Source: Chitinophagaceae bacterium
GTDB lineage: Bacteria > Bacteroidota > Bacteroidia > Chitinophagales > Chitinophagaceae
Assembly: GCA_020853515.1 (NCBI GenBank)
Contig: JADYYU010000056.1
Coordinates: 1 to 7,113, forward strand
Direction: 5' to 3'
DNA length: 7,113 bases
The notes beneath the pieces are model-generated. The model was given only the letters and a program-made list of their open reading frames with translations. It was not told where the DNA came from and searched no databases. The position numbers and the translations under genes are program-made. Of this stretch, positions 1 through 6,112 are shown piece after piece (the stretch's first letter is position 1; the number at the start of each line of letters is the position of its first letter).

Positions 1-229
1 AGTTATTATTTAACAATAACATGTAAGAATTTGTATATCAACGTTTCATACGTGAAATATTAGACATATATAATTCATTTTAATGGCTATTTTTAAAGCT
101 TGTTCTAACAACATTCGCATACAGACAGACTATCATCTTCCTTTGAGTGCCGGTCATTAAAGAAGTCTGAACGCTCGTAAGTTGTTATGAAAATAGGTAT
201 GAAGAATGAAAATAAACAGGTGAATAAGT
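1..229. other. AT-rich stretch without a recognisable gene
   Basis: This stretch lies downstream of the leftward thioesterase gene and runs to the window edge. I see no plausible coding frame, tRNA or G+C-rich terminator in it. It contains three short imperfect-context dyads: GTTATT/AATAAC (2-7 and 15-20), TTTCA/TGAAA (44-48 and 53-57) and TTGTT/AACAA (100-104 and 107-111). All are AT-rich and short enough to be chance. It may hold the promoter or the 3' end of a neighbouring gene outside the window; the sequence does not decide this. Confidence 0.5.
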
Positions 230-658
230 CTATGCCGATAAATGCTGTATCAGCGCCTCAGGGAGAGTCATTATGCTTCTTACGTTATAGTCAAAGGCCA
301 GCATACCTGTTTTGGCATAAGCGATGTCAATCGTCCGGTCAGCCCGATTTGTACTGAGCTTATAAAAAAGGTCAAAAGAAATACTGCTCATATTTTCTAC
401 AGAAATCTCCACTACCATTTCATCTCCATGAAAAGCCTCTGCCCTGTATTGAACAGCACTGTCTGCCATAATCAGTCCGCAGCCTGCCGCATTCATTTCA
501 GTATAACCCCATTGTTTCAGCATTTGCAATCTGGCTTCATGCAGGATCGACAAAATACGGTCGTTCCCCACATGTCCGCCATAATTTATGTCGCAAATAC
601 GCGTAAGGATCGTGGTCTTAAAAACCGGAGCAGCAGAAAATTTAATTTTTATCCTCAT
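230..658 (-). CDS. Hotdog-fold acyl-CoA thioesterase (4HBT/YbgC-like)
   Basis: A 142-residue protein of the usual length for a single-domain hotdog thioesterase. These enzymes hydrolyse acyl-CoA or related acyl thioesters in the cytoplasm, normally as dimers or tetramers. The family signature lies near the N-terminus: Asp23, then GGHV (27-30), Asn32 and the helix with HEAR (40-43). This corresponds to the D-x-x-GH-x-x-N-x-x-x-x-x-x-x-EAR pattern of 4HBT proteins, in which the Asp is catalytic. The later segment with Val69-Gln70-Tyr71 and the 79-120 beta strands fits the rest of the fold. It is the last gene of a leftward operon and starts 12 bp after the rdgB stop. The ATG at 656-658 has no Shine-Dalgarno motif, as is normal in Bacteroidota. 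The substrate cannot be told from sequence. An alternative name would be a general thioesterase superfamily protein. Confidence 0.88.
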   Translation of the reverse strand: MRIKIKFSAAPVFKTTILTRICDINYGGHVGNDRILSILHEARLQMLKQWGYTEMNAAGCGLIMADSAVQYRAEAFHGDEMVVEISVENMSSISFDLFYKLSTNRADRTIDIAYAKTGMLAFDYNVRSIMTLPEALIQHLSA

Positions 659-670
659 GGTTGAGCAACA

Positions 671-1246
671 TTAATATTGTTTCAAAAAAGTTGCAAATTG
701 TTCAAAAGCTCTTTTCCGGTGACTAATGGTGTTTTTAGCAGCGGCATCCATCTCTGCGAAAGTACGATCAAAACCGTCGGGAACAAAAATCGGATCATAC
801 CCAAAACCGTCCTGGCCCGCGATCTCCAATGCGATTCTACCTTTACAAGTGCCTGCAAACTGCCATTCTCCTTGCGGTGTCGCTAATGTAATGACCGTTT
901 TGAAGAAAGCGCGACGATTTTCAACACCTTTCATTTTAGATAATACCAATTCAATATTCCTTTTTGAGCTGGCAGGCTCACCCGCGTAACGAGCAGAAAA
1001 AACCCCGGGATCACCGTTTAAGGATTCAATAAAAAGCCCTGTATCTTCGGCGAAACAGTTTTTATTGCAATAAAAAAAAACCGTATTGGCCTTGGTAGCC
1101 GAATTTGCCTCAAGTGTATCAAATGGTTCAGGGATTTCGCTTAAGTAGTTGACTTGTTTAAGCGTTAAAAAAGCAAAGCCCTCCCCCATGATCTGGGCAA
1201 CTTCCTGTATTTTATGTTCGTTATTGGTGCAAAAAATAAGTTCCAT
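671..1246 (-). CDS. rdgB: Non-canonical purine NTP pyrophosphatase (RdgB/HAM1, XTP/dITP diphosphatase)
   Basis: A 191-residue cytoplasmic enzyme that hydrolyses dITP, ITP and XTP to the monophosphate and pyrophosphate, keeping deaminated purines out of DNA and RNA. The Ham1 motifs are all present in order: substrate-binding TNNEHKIQE (7-15), the acidic E-A-N-S-A-T-K-A segment (46-53), EDTGL with the catalytic Asp68 (67-71), GDPGVFSARYAG (78-89), GFGYDPIF (147-154), FAEM (163-166), then ISHRKRA (174-180). Length is normal for the family. I place the start at the ATG at 1244-1246. The frame continues one codon further to a TTG, but the ATG overlaps the stop of the preceding gene as TGATG, which is a typical translational coupling arrangement. 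It sits in a leftward operon between a 149-residue unknown protein and a thioesterase. Confidence 0.96.
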   Translation of the reverse strand: MELIFCTNNEHKIQEVAQIMGEGFAFLTLKQVNYLSEIPEPFDTLEANSATKANTVFFYCNKNCFAEDTGLFIESLNGDPGVFSARYAGEPASSKRNIELVLSKMKGVENRRAFFKTVITLATPQGEWQFAGTCKGRIALEIAGQDGFGYDPIFVPDGFDRTFAEMDAAAKNTISHRKRAFEQFATFLKQY

Positions 1247-1695
1247 CAATTGATATTAAAAAGTGGTTTAATACAATTATTCCAAAGCAGTAATCTTTTA
1301 TCTTTATCAGCATTTAATACGGTTAGGGTGTCGCTCAGCACAATTTTGATTTCATTCATCACAAAAGGTTTGTAAACAGATTTCTGGGGTTTAAAAAATT
1401 CCGAATCCAGTTGCAGGCCAAACAGCAAAAGAACTTCGGGATGAAAAGCTGCGATCAGCGGAAAAATTTTGCCTGGTTTGCTGACTGATTGTATGATGAA
1501 ATCATTATCATTTAATTTGCCGGCAGCCAGAATCTTTTTTAAGAAAGCTTCATTTTCTACATTCCATTCACTGTCTTGAACTAATACCAGTACTTTTTGC
1601 CCTGAATGCAGGACTTCTACCCCTATTTCGGCATCAGCGGCATGATCTTCGTACAAGGTTTCAGAATATAATGGAATTAATTCAAGGTGATTCAT
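1246..1695 (-). CDS. Uncharacterised 149-aa protein, possibly HolD (Pol III psi)-like
   Basis: First gene of the leftward operon. I do not firmly recognise the family. There is no signal peptide or membrane helix, so it is probably cytoplasmic. Visible elements are a hydrophobic strand KVLVLVQ (34-40), an acidic turn, a helix ENEAFLKKILAA (47-58), LNDNDF (61-66), a second strand HPEVLLLFG (85-93), and a C-terminal segment with SDTLTVLNADKDKRLLLW (121-138). This order of strand, helix, strand and terminal L-x-x-L-x-x-x-x-x-x-(K/R)-x-x-LW segment resembles, from memory, the psi subunit of the Pol III clamp loader (HolD), which has a uracil-DNA-glycosylase-like fold. That link is an inference only. 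The stop codon overlaps the rdgB start (TGATG), so the two proteins are probably co-translated. The ATG at 1693-1695 is the only sensible start and has almost no leader after the promoter-like element. Confidence 0.8.
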   Translation of the reverse strand: MNHLELIPLYSETLYEDHAADAEIGVEVLHSGQKVLVLVQDSEWNVENEAFLKKILAAGKLNDNDFIIQSVSKPGKIFPLIAAFHPEVLLLFGLQLDSEFFKPQKSVYKPFVMNEIKIVLSDTLTVLNADKDKRLLLWNNCIKPLFNIN

Positions 1696-1699
1696 ATAG

Positions 1700-1731
1700 C
1701 AAATATGGAATATTTTTTGTTTTTTTGCAAA
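1700..1731 (-). promoter_or_regulatory. Candidate Bacteroidota-type promoter for the leftward operon
   Basis: Read leftward, TTTG (1731 to 1728) is followed after 20 nt by CATATTTG (1707 to 1700). This is one mismatch from the Bacteroidota -7 consensus TAnnTTTG, and it sits at an accepted distance from a -33 TTTG box. Transcription would begin at or within a few bases of the ATG at 1695, implying a leaderless or near-leaderless message. The region is very AT-rich, so a chance match is possible. Confidence 0.4.
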
Positions 1732-1744
1732 GTAACGTTGTTAC
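1732..1744. promoter_or_regulatory. 13-bp dyad in the divergent promoter region (possible operator)
   Basis: The sequence GTAAC-gtt-GTTAC is a perfect inverted repeat with 5-bp arms and a 3-bp centre. It lies in the 64-bp gap between the leftward operon and ilvE. It directly abuts the TTTG box of the candidate leftward promoter and overlaps the region where an ilvE promoter would sit. The position suits an operator for a dimeric regulator of both directions. No regulator is visible in the window and the arms are short. Confidence 0.3.
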
Positions 1745-1759
1745 ATTAAAATTACAAGT

Positions 1760-2818
1760 ATGAATATTCTCACATCTAAAGTTGAAGCAAGCAGGGCAAG
1801 TGAAGTGGACGCATCCAATATCCAATTTGGTAAAAGCTATTCAGACCACATGCTGGTAGCCGATTACATAGACGGTGAGTGGCAGACACCACAGATCATT
1901 CCTTATGGCAATATCAGTCTAAGTCCTGCTACTACCTTTATTCATTATGGTCAATCGATCTTTGAAGGGGTAAAAGCCTATCGGAATATTCATGGTGAAG
2001 TAGCTATTTTCAGACCAAAAGATAATAACAAACGTTTTAATATTTCTGCCGAAAGGCTTGCTATGCCTCACGTACCTGAAGAGATTTTTGTACAGGGCAT
2101 GAAAGAACTGATCGCGCTGGATAGTGACTGGGTACCTGAAGCGGAAGGTTGTTCATTGTATATCAGACCCTTTATGTTTGCTATCGATGAATTTATAGGT
2201 GTGAAGCCTGCAGAAAAATTCCGCTTTATGATTATTACCTCACCGGCAGGACAATATTATAATAAACCAACTAAAATCTATGTGCAGGACAAATACGTTC
2301 GGGCATTTCCGGGTGGAATTGGTTTTACCAAAGCTGCAGGTAATTACGCAGCCTGCATGTTACCTATGCTTGAAGTGAAAGCACTCGGGTACGATCAAAA
2401 TCTCTGGACTGATGGAATTGAACACAAGTACATTCATGAAATCGGCACCATGAATGTCTTTTTTGTACTTGATAATAAAGTGGTGACGCCTGATTTAAGC
2501 GGTGGTACTATTTTAGCCGGCGTAACCCGCGACAGCGTGATCAAACTGCTTAAAGACAAAGGGATCACTGTAGAAGAGCGGCCCGTAACGATTGACGAAA
2601 TCAGGGAATATTATTACAAAGGAGAATTAAAAGAAGCTTTCGGAACCGGCACTGCGGCAGTGATTGCACCGATCGCAGAATTTTACTACGACGGACAGAC
2701 TATGGAACTACCACCTGTCAGCGAATGGGAAATTTCAAACTGGGTTTCAAAACAAATCGCAGACATACGGTATGGAAGAGTGGATGATAAATATCACTGG
2801 ATGATGAAGGTAAGTTAG
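1760..2818 (+). CDS. ilvE: Branched-chain amino acid aminotransferase
   Basis: A 352-residue cytoplasmic PLP enzyme (fold type IV) that interconverts leucine, isoleucine and valine with their 2-oxo acids using glutamate/2-oxoglutarate. Length and sequence fit the group II (eukaryote-like) branch. Visible landmarks are HYGQSIFEGVKAYR (62-75), IRPFMF (135-140), GGIGFTKAAGNYAA (185-198) with Lys191 as the expected PLP Schiff-base lysine, EIGTMN with the conserved Glu227 (227-232), GTILAGVTRDS (249-259) and GTGTAA (295-300), which lines the cofactor phosphate site. Nothing essential is missing. The ATG at 1760-1762 follows an AT-rich leader with no Shine-Dalgarno motif. A weak promoter reading exists just upstream (TTTG at 1716-1719, TACATTAA at 1742-1749). 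The gene stands alone: no ilvBNCD or leu genes appear nearby, and the following gene is 76 bp away. Confidence 0.97.
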   Translation: MNILTSKVEASRASEVDASNIQFGKSYSDHMLVADYIDGEWQTPQIIPYGNISLSPATTFIHYGQSIFEGVKAYRNIHGEVAIFRPKDNNKRFNISAERLAMPHVPEEIFVQGMKELIALDSDWVPEAEGCSLYIRPFMFAIDEFIGVKPAEKFRFMIITSPAGQYYNKPTKIYVQDKYVRAFPGGIGFTKAAGNYAACMLPMLEVKALGYDQNLWTDGIEHKYIHEIGTMNVFFVLDNKVVTPDLSGGTILAGVTRDSVIKLLKDKGITVEERPVTIDEIREYYYKGELKEAFGTGTAAVIAPIAEFYYDGQTMELPPVSEWEISNWVSKQIADIRYGRVDDKYHWMMKVS

Positions 2819-2894
2819 TCTGCGATGATACGGAGCCATGCCGGTGATTGATTTGAACAAGATAAAATAAGAAGCTAAAAAAGAGTTTGCACAC

Positions 2895-3779
2895 ATGATG
2901 AAAATTGGGTTGATCGGGTCGGCGGCATTTTACAACACATATCAACAGGAATTATCAAAACATCAGGAAGTAACGATCTTAGAGTCTTGCAGTACTGCTG
3001 ACGCCCTTGCTGACCTACCGGTTTTTAATCAGATTATCAGTCACGGTCATTATTTATTTTTCGAAGAAATTGATCATGACACCTATCCACTTGCGATTGC
3101 CGGTTTAAAAAACGGCAAACATCTTGTGATCGAAAACGCAGCGATTTCTGCCGCAGAAATGCACGAGCTCTATCAGATTTCCATTGAAGGAAATCTCAAG
3201 TGCCTGATCATACCACCTCCTGAGCAATACCATATTTTTGACCCCTTAAAAAATAAATTCAACAACCCATACCTGGTTGAATTATCGCTGGGCTGGCCCC
3301 AAAGTGAACCGTATCATCTTACAGATCATCTTGCGCAAACCCTTAACCTCTGTATTCAGTTTCTGCGATCCATTTTCAAAAGTGAAATCAGACAAATCAA
3401 TGTTAAACAGATCGTTCTATTTTCTGGTAAAACCGATCTGATTGTGGTTCAGCTCGATTTTTCAAGCGGAAGCATGGTTCAAATTAAGTTAAGTACCATA
3501 GACAGGGAGCCCGATCATCGTTTAAAAGTGTATCAGAAATCGGCCGTCATTGATATCACCATCAACCAACAATTTGCAGTCATAACAGAAATCAGAGACG
3601 ATCAATTGCAAACTAACCGCATAAATTTACCGACCGGCAATATCATTGAAAAAAAAGTAGCGCATTTGCTGAACTTTGTCAATGACCACCAAAACTCAGG
3701 TAGTTCCGCACTTGAAAACTATTTGACCCTGGAATTAAGTGCTAAAATTTTAAAAAAAATGAATTCTTTGTATGACTAA
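2895..3779 (+). CDS. Degenerate Gfo/Idh/MocA-like protein (probable pseudoenzyme)
   Basis: A 294-residue soluble protein that follows the Gfo/Idh/MocA oxidoreductase plan but lacks its key residues. The N-terminus (KIGLIGSAAF, 3-12) is a worn Rossmann strand-turn. It keeps G-x-x-G rather than a full glycine-rich NAD(P) loop. The segment YPLAIAGLKNGKHLVIENAA (64-83) aligns with the family's A-L-x-A-GKHV-x-x-EKP block, but the catalytic EKP lysine is replaced (Glu80-Asn81-Ala82). HLTDHLAQTLNLCIQFL (141-157) resembles the family's D-x-G-x-H-x-x-D helix, and the C-terminal helix (277-289) fits the usual end. So the fold is probably kept while sugar oxidoreductase activity is doubtful. Two adjacent ATG codons (2895, 2898) could start it; either is acceptable. 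It lies between ilvE and a lipoprotein gene. Its role is unknown. Confidence 0.82.
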   Translation: MMKIGLIGSAAFYNTYQQELSKHQEVTILESCSTADALADLPVFNQIISHGHYLFFEEIDHDTYPLAIAGLKNGKHLVIENAAISAAEMHELYQISIEGNLKCLIIPPPEQYHIFDPLKNKFNNPYLVELSLGWPQSEPYHLTDHLAQTLNLCIQFLRSIFKSEIRQINVKQIVLFSGKTDLIVVQLDFSSGSMVQIKLSTIDREPDHRLKVYQKSAVIDITINQQFAVITEIRDDQLQTNRINLPTGNIIEKKVAHLLNFVNDHQNSGSSALENYLTLELSAKILKKMNSLYD

Positions 3780-3821
3780 CACAATAAATATACCGCATCT
3801 TACGTTTTATATCTCCTTATT

Positions 3822-4685
3822 ATGAAAACAACATTACCTGTACTGCTTTTATGCAGCCTGTTTGCTATAAGCGGATGCAATATTGTCAACCCGAAAGAAG
3901 AAATTCCGACCTATATTCAGATAGATAGTGTTCAATTAATTTCGGATGCTCCTGCAACCCACGGATCTGTTTCACAAAAAATAACCGACGTTTGGGTATA
4001 TTATAATTTACAGTTACTCGGTGCCTATGAACTTCCGGCACGAGTACCCGTGCTGGCTGCAGGCAAAGGACAATTACAGGTAATTGCAGGTATATGGGAT
4101 AACGGATTGAGCGGTACTAGGGCTAAGTACCCATTTATGACGGTCGATACTTTTTCGTTTGACAGCAAGCCTGCCGAAACCGTCTTTCACACGCCACAAT
4201 TTAAATACCGGACCAACAACACGCCGCCCATTACTTACTTTGTGGAAGGTTTTGAACAAGGCAACAGCTTTACTAAACGAAATGGAGACACTACTTTTAC
4301 AAAAACCAATAACCCGGCTGAAGTATATGAAGAAAGCTGGGCCTCCAAAGTTGAGCTGCATGATACAGTTAACACCTTTGAAAGTATAACTACACAGGAT
4401 TTTCTGCTTCCGCCGAACAAAGAATGTTACATGGAATTAAACTACAAAAGTGATATTCCGTTTATGGTGCGCGTCGAAATGCTATACCAAAGTACCTACC
4501 TGACTTCCGATGTGATCGGATTGAATTCCAAAGATGGCTGGACCAAAGTTTATATCAACCTGAAAGGATTTGCATCTACTTATCAGAATGCCAAATTTAA
4601 AATCATCCTGAAAGGCGAATTGCCAGACGGCAGCAGCAGTTCTAAAACGATCATTGACAACTTTAAAATATTGTATTATAATTAA
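3822..4685 (+). CDS. Lipoprotein with putative surface-export signal, function unknown
   Basis: A 287-residue predicted lipoprotein. A lipoprotein signal peptide (Lys2, hydrophobic 4-15) ends in the lipobox AISGC, with Cys19 as the lipidated residue. Shortly after it comes Lys25-Glu26-Glu27. This resembles the K-(D/E)2 lipoprotein export signal described for surface lipoproteins in Bacteroidota, so surface display is plausible. The rest is strand-rich with no helices or repeats. Residues about 30-130 contain a PEGA-like stretch (YYNLQLLGAYELPARVPV, 60-77). Residues about 137-285 start with FVEGFEQG and end in TIIDNFKI, a layout like galactose-binding jelly-roll domains. Both domain readings are inferences, and I recognise no named family. 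The stop (4683-4685) overlaps the next start as TAATG, coupling it to the sugar transferase. The ATG follows a 42-bp gap without a Shine-Dalgarno motif. Confidence 0.88.
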   Translation: MKTTLPVLLLCSLFAISGCNIVNPKEEIPTYIQIDSVQLISDAPATHGSVSQKITDVWVYYNLQLLGAYELPARVPVLAAGKGQLQVIAGIWDNGLSGTRAKYPFMTVDTFSFDSKPAETVFHTPQFKYRTNNTPPITYFVEGFEQGNSFTKRNGDTTFTKTNNPAEVYEESWASKVELHDTVNTFESITTQDFLLPPNKECYMELNYKSDIPFMVRVEMLYQSTYLTSDVIGLNSKDGWTKVYINLKGFASTYQNAKFKIILKGELPDGSSSSKTIIDNFKILYYN

Positions 4686-6106
4686 TGCGAAAGGAAGTCA
4701 GAAACGGAATCATATTGTATGCGGTGGCCGATCTTGCTGCGGCCGTGCTGGCATGGGTATTATTTCTTTTCTACCGCAAAAATTCGCTGTCCCCCTTATC
4801 TTTTGATTCTTTTTTTTACAACATTTCAACGAAAGATATTGTCAATTCACTGCTGCTTATTCCCTGTTTTTGGCTGATCATGCATTTGTTTTCAGGCGAT
4901 TACTTCAATCCGTACCGCAAATCGCGTATCATTGAGGTGTACCGCACATTGATCATTGCCATCATAGGATCGATCGTGTTGTATTTTATCATTTTTCTTG
5001 ACGATGAGCCCATTAACTTTGCCTATTCCTACCGTTCCTTCTTTGTCTACCTTATCATACAATTCACCTGTACCTCGGCAGGCCGCTTTTTTGTACTCAA
5101 TTACATTAAAAAGCAAATCAACATTGGTAAATTTGGTTATAATACACTGATCATTGGTGGCAACAAACAGGCGATCAATATTTATAAAGACATTGTGACC
5201 AATCAGGTAAAGCTCGGCAATAATTTTAAAGGCTTTGTGTACGCCGACGATACCGGCAACAACGGCATGAGCGACTATCTGCCAAAGCTGGGGAGTATCA
5301 GCGAACTTGAGAAAATTATTGACGAGCATCATATAGAAGAGATCATCATTGCCATTGATACTTCTGAACATAACAGACTGCAGTATATTCTGGCGCAACT
5401 TTCGCACCGGAAAGTCATCATCAAAATTACTCCCGACCTGTACGATATCATATCAGGTTCTGTAAAAACGAGCAATGTATTTGGAGCCGTGCTGATTGAA
5501 ATTTATCCTGAACTGATGCCGGATTGGCAACGGGTACTTAAACGCACCCTTGATATCATTATTTCAGTGGTGGTTTTAGTTGTTTTAAGTCCTTTGTATT
5601 TGTTTGCTGCTTTAAAGGTCAAAATGTCTTCTGCGGGTGCTATTTTTTACAAACAAACCAGAATAGGTATTTACGGAAAATCGTTCTGGATCTACAAATT
5701 CAGAAGTATGGTGCTGAACGCTGAAGATAACGGCCCCGCTCTTTCAAGTGAAAACGACCCGCGCATTACTAAATGGGGGCGCGTTATGCGCAAATGGCGA
5801 ATCGACGAGCTGCCTCAATTTTATAACATTTTAAAAGGCGAAATGTCGCTGGTAGGGCCACGGCCGGAAAGGAAATATTATATCGATATTATTTCGCAAA
5901 CCTACCCTCACTACAAGTATCTGCATAAAGTAAAACCCGGTCTTTCGTCATGGGGCATGGTAAAATATGGATATGCCGAAAATATAGACGAAATGATCGA
6001 AAGGATGCGCTATGACTTGCTTTATATAAAAAATTGTTCCCTCGTTCTTGATTTCAAAATTATGATTTATACAATTTTGGTTATCTTGCAGGGCAGAGGC
6101 AAATAG
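4685..6106 (+). CDS. Polyprenyl-phosphate sugar phosphotransferase (WbaP/EpsE-type initiating transferase)
   Basis: A 473-residue inner-membrane enzyme that transfers a sugar-1-phosphate from a nucleotide sugar to undecaprenyl phosphate, the first step of exopolysaccharide, O-antigen or glycoprotein glycan synthesis. It has the full large-PGT architecture. Hydrophobic helices lie at about 9-30, 53-70, 88-105 and 117-139. A Rossmann-like CoA-binding-type domain spans about 150-260 (YNTLIIGGNKQA, 152-163). A re-entrant or membrane helix at 288-311 leads into the catalytic domain. The latter shows FYKQTRIG (321-328), IYKFRSM (336-342), DPRITKWGRVMRKWRIDELPQ with the catalytic Asp374-Glu375, EMSLVGPRPE (386-395) and KPGLSSWG (417-424). 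The usual GITGWAQ is altered here to GLSSWGM. Which sugar it uses cannot be read. The start ATG overlaps the lipoprotein stop (TAATG). No glycosyltransferase, flippase or polymerase genes are seen around it. Confidence 0.95.
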   Translation: MRKEVRNGIILYAVADLAAAVLAWVLFLFYRKNSLSPLSFDSFFYNISTKDIVNSLLLIPCFWLIMHLFSGDYFNPYRKSRIIEVYRTLIIAIIGSIVLYFIIFLDDEPINFAYSYRSFFVYLIIQFTCTSAGRFFVLNYIKKQINIGKFGYNTLIIGGNKQAINIYKDIVTNQVKLGNNFKGFVYADDTGNNGMSDYLPKLGSISELEKIIDEHHIEEIIIAIDTSEHNRLQYILAQLSHRKVIIKITPDLYDIISGSVKTSNVFGAVLIEIYPELMPDWQRVLKRTLDIIISVVVLVVLSPLYLFAALKVKMSSAGAIFYKQTRIGIYGKSFWIYKFRSMVLNAEDNGPALSSENDPRITKWGRVMRKWRIDELPQFYNILKGEMSLVGPRPERKYYIDIISQTYPHYKYLHKVKPGLSSWGMVKYGYAENIDEMIERMRYDLLYIKNCSLVLDFKIMIYTILVILQGRGK

Positions 6107-6112
6107 TTTTTT

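Noticed and set aside
1..111. Three short inverted repeats read as a regulatory array
   Set aside because: The arms are 5-6 bp and AT-rich, differ in sequence from each other and are irregularly spaced, as expected by chance in such DNA.
242..664. 140-codon open frame on the + strand opposite the thioesterase gene
   Set aside because: It is the antisense of a gene with clear hotdog motifs; the translation is rich in Cys, His and basic residues and resembles no protein family.
1247..1249. TTG as the start of rdgB, giving one extra residue
   Set aside because: The next codon is ATG, it overlaps the preceding stop as TGATG, and the N-terminus M-E-L-I-F-C-T-N-N fits the family without the extra residue.
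2819..2894. Terminator after ilvE
   Set aside because: Only 3-bp G+C stems (CGG/CCG) can be drawn and no T-run follows; it could equally be a plain intergenic gap.
3767..3808. Promoter for the lipoprotein gene (TTTG at 3767-3770, TACGTTTT at 3801-3808)
   Set aside because: The -7 box is one mismatch from consensus, but the 30-nt spacing is too long and no better -33 box is seen.
4892..5407. 171-codon open frame on the - strand inside the sugar transferase gene
   Set aside because: It lies wholly opposite a well-supported gene with conserved motifs, and its product shows no recognisable features.
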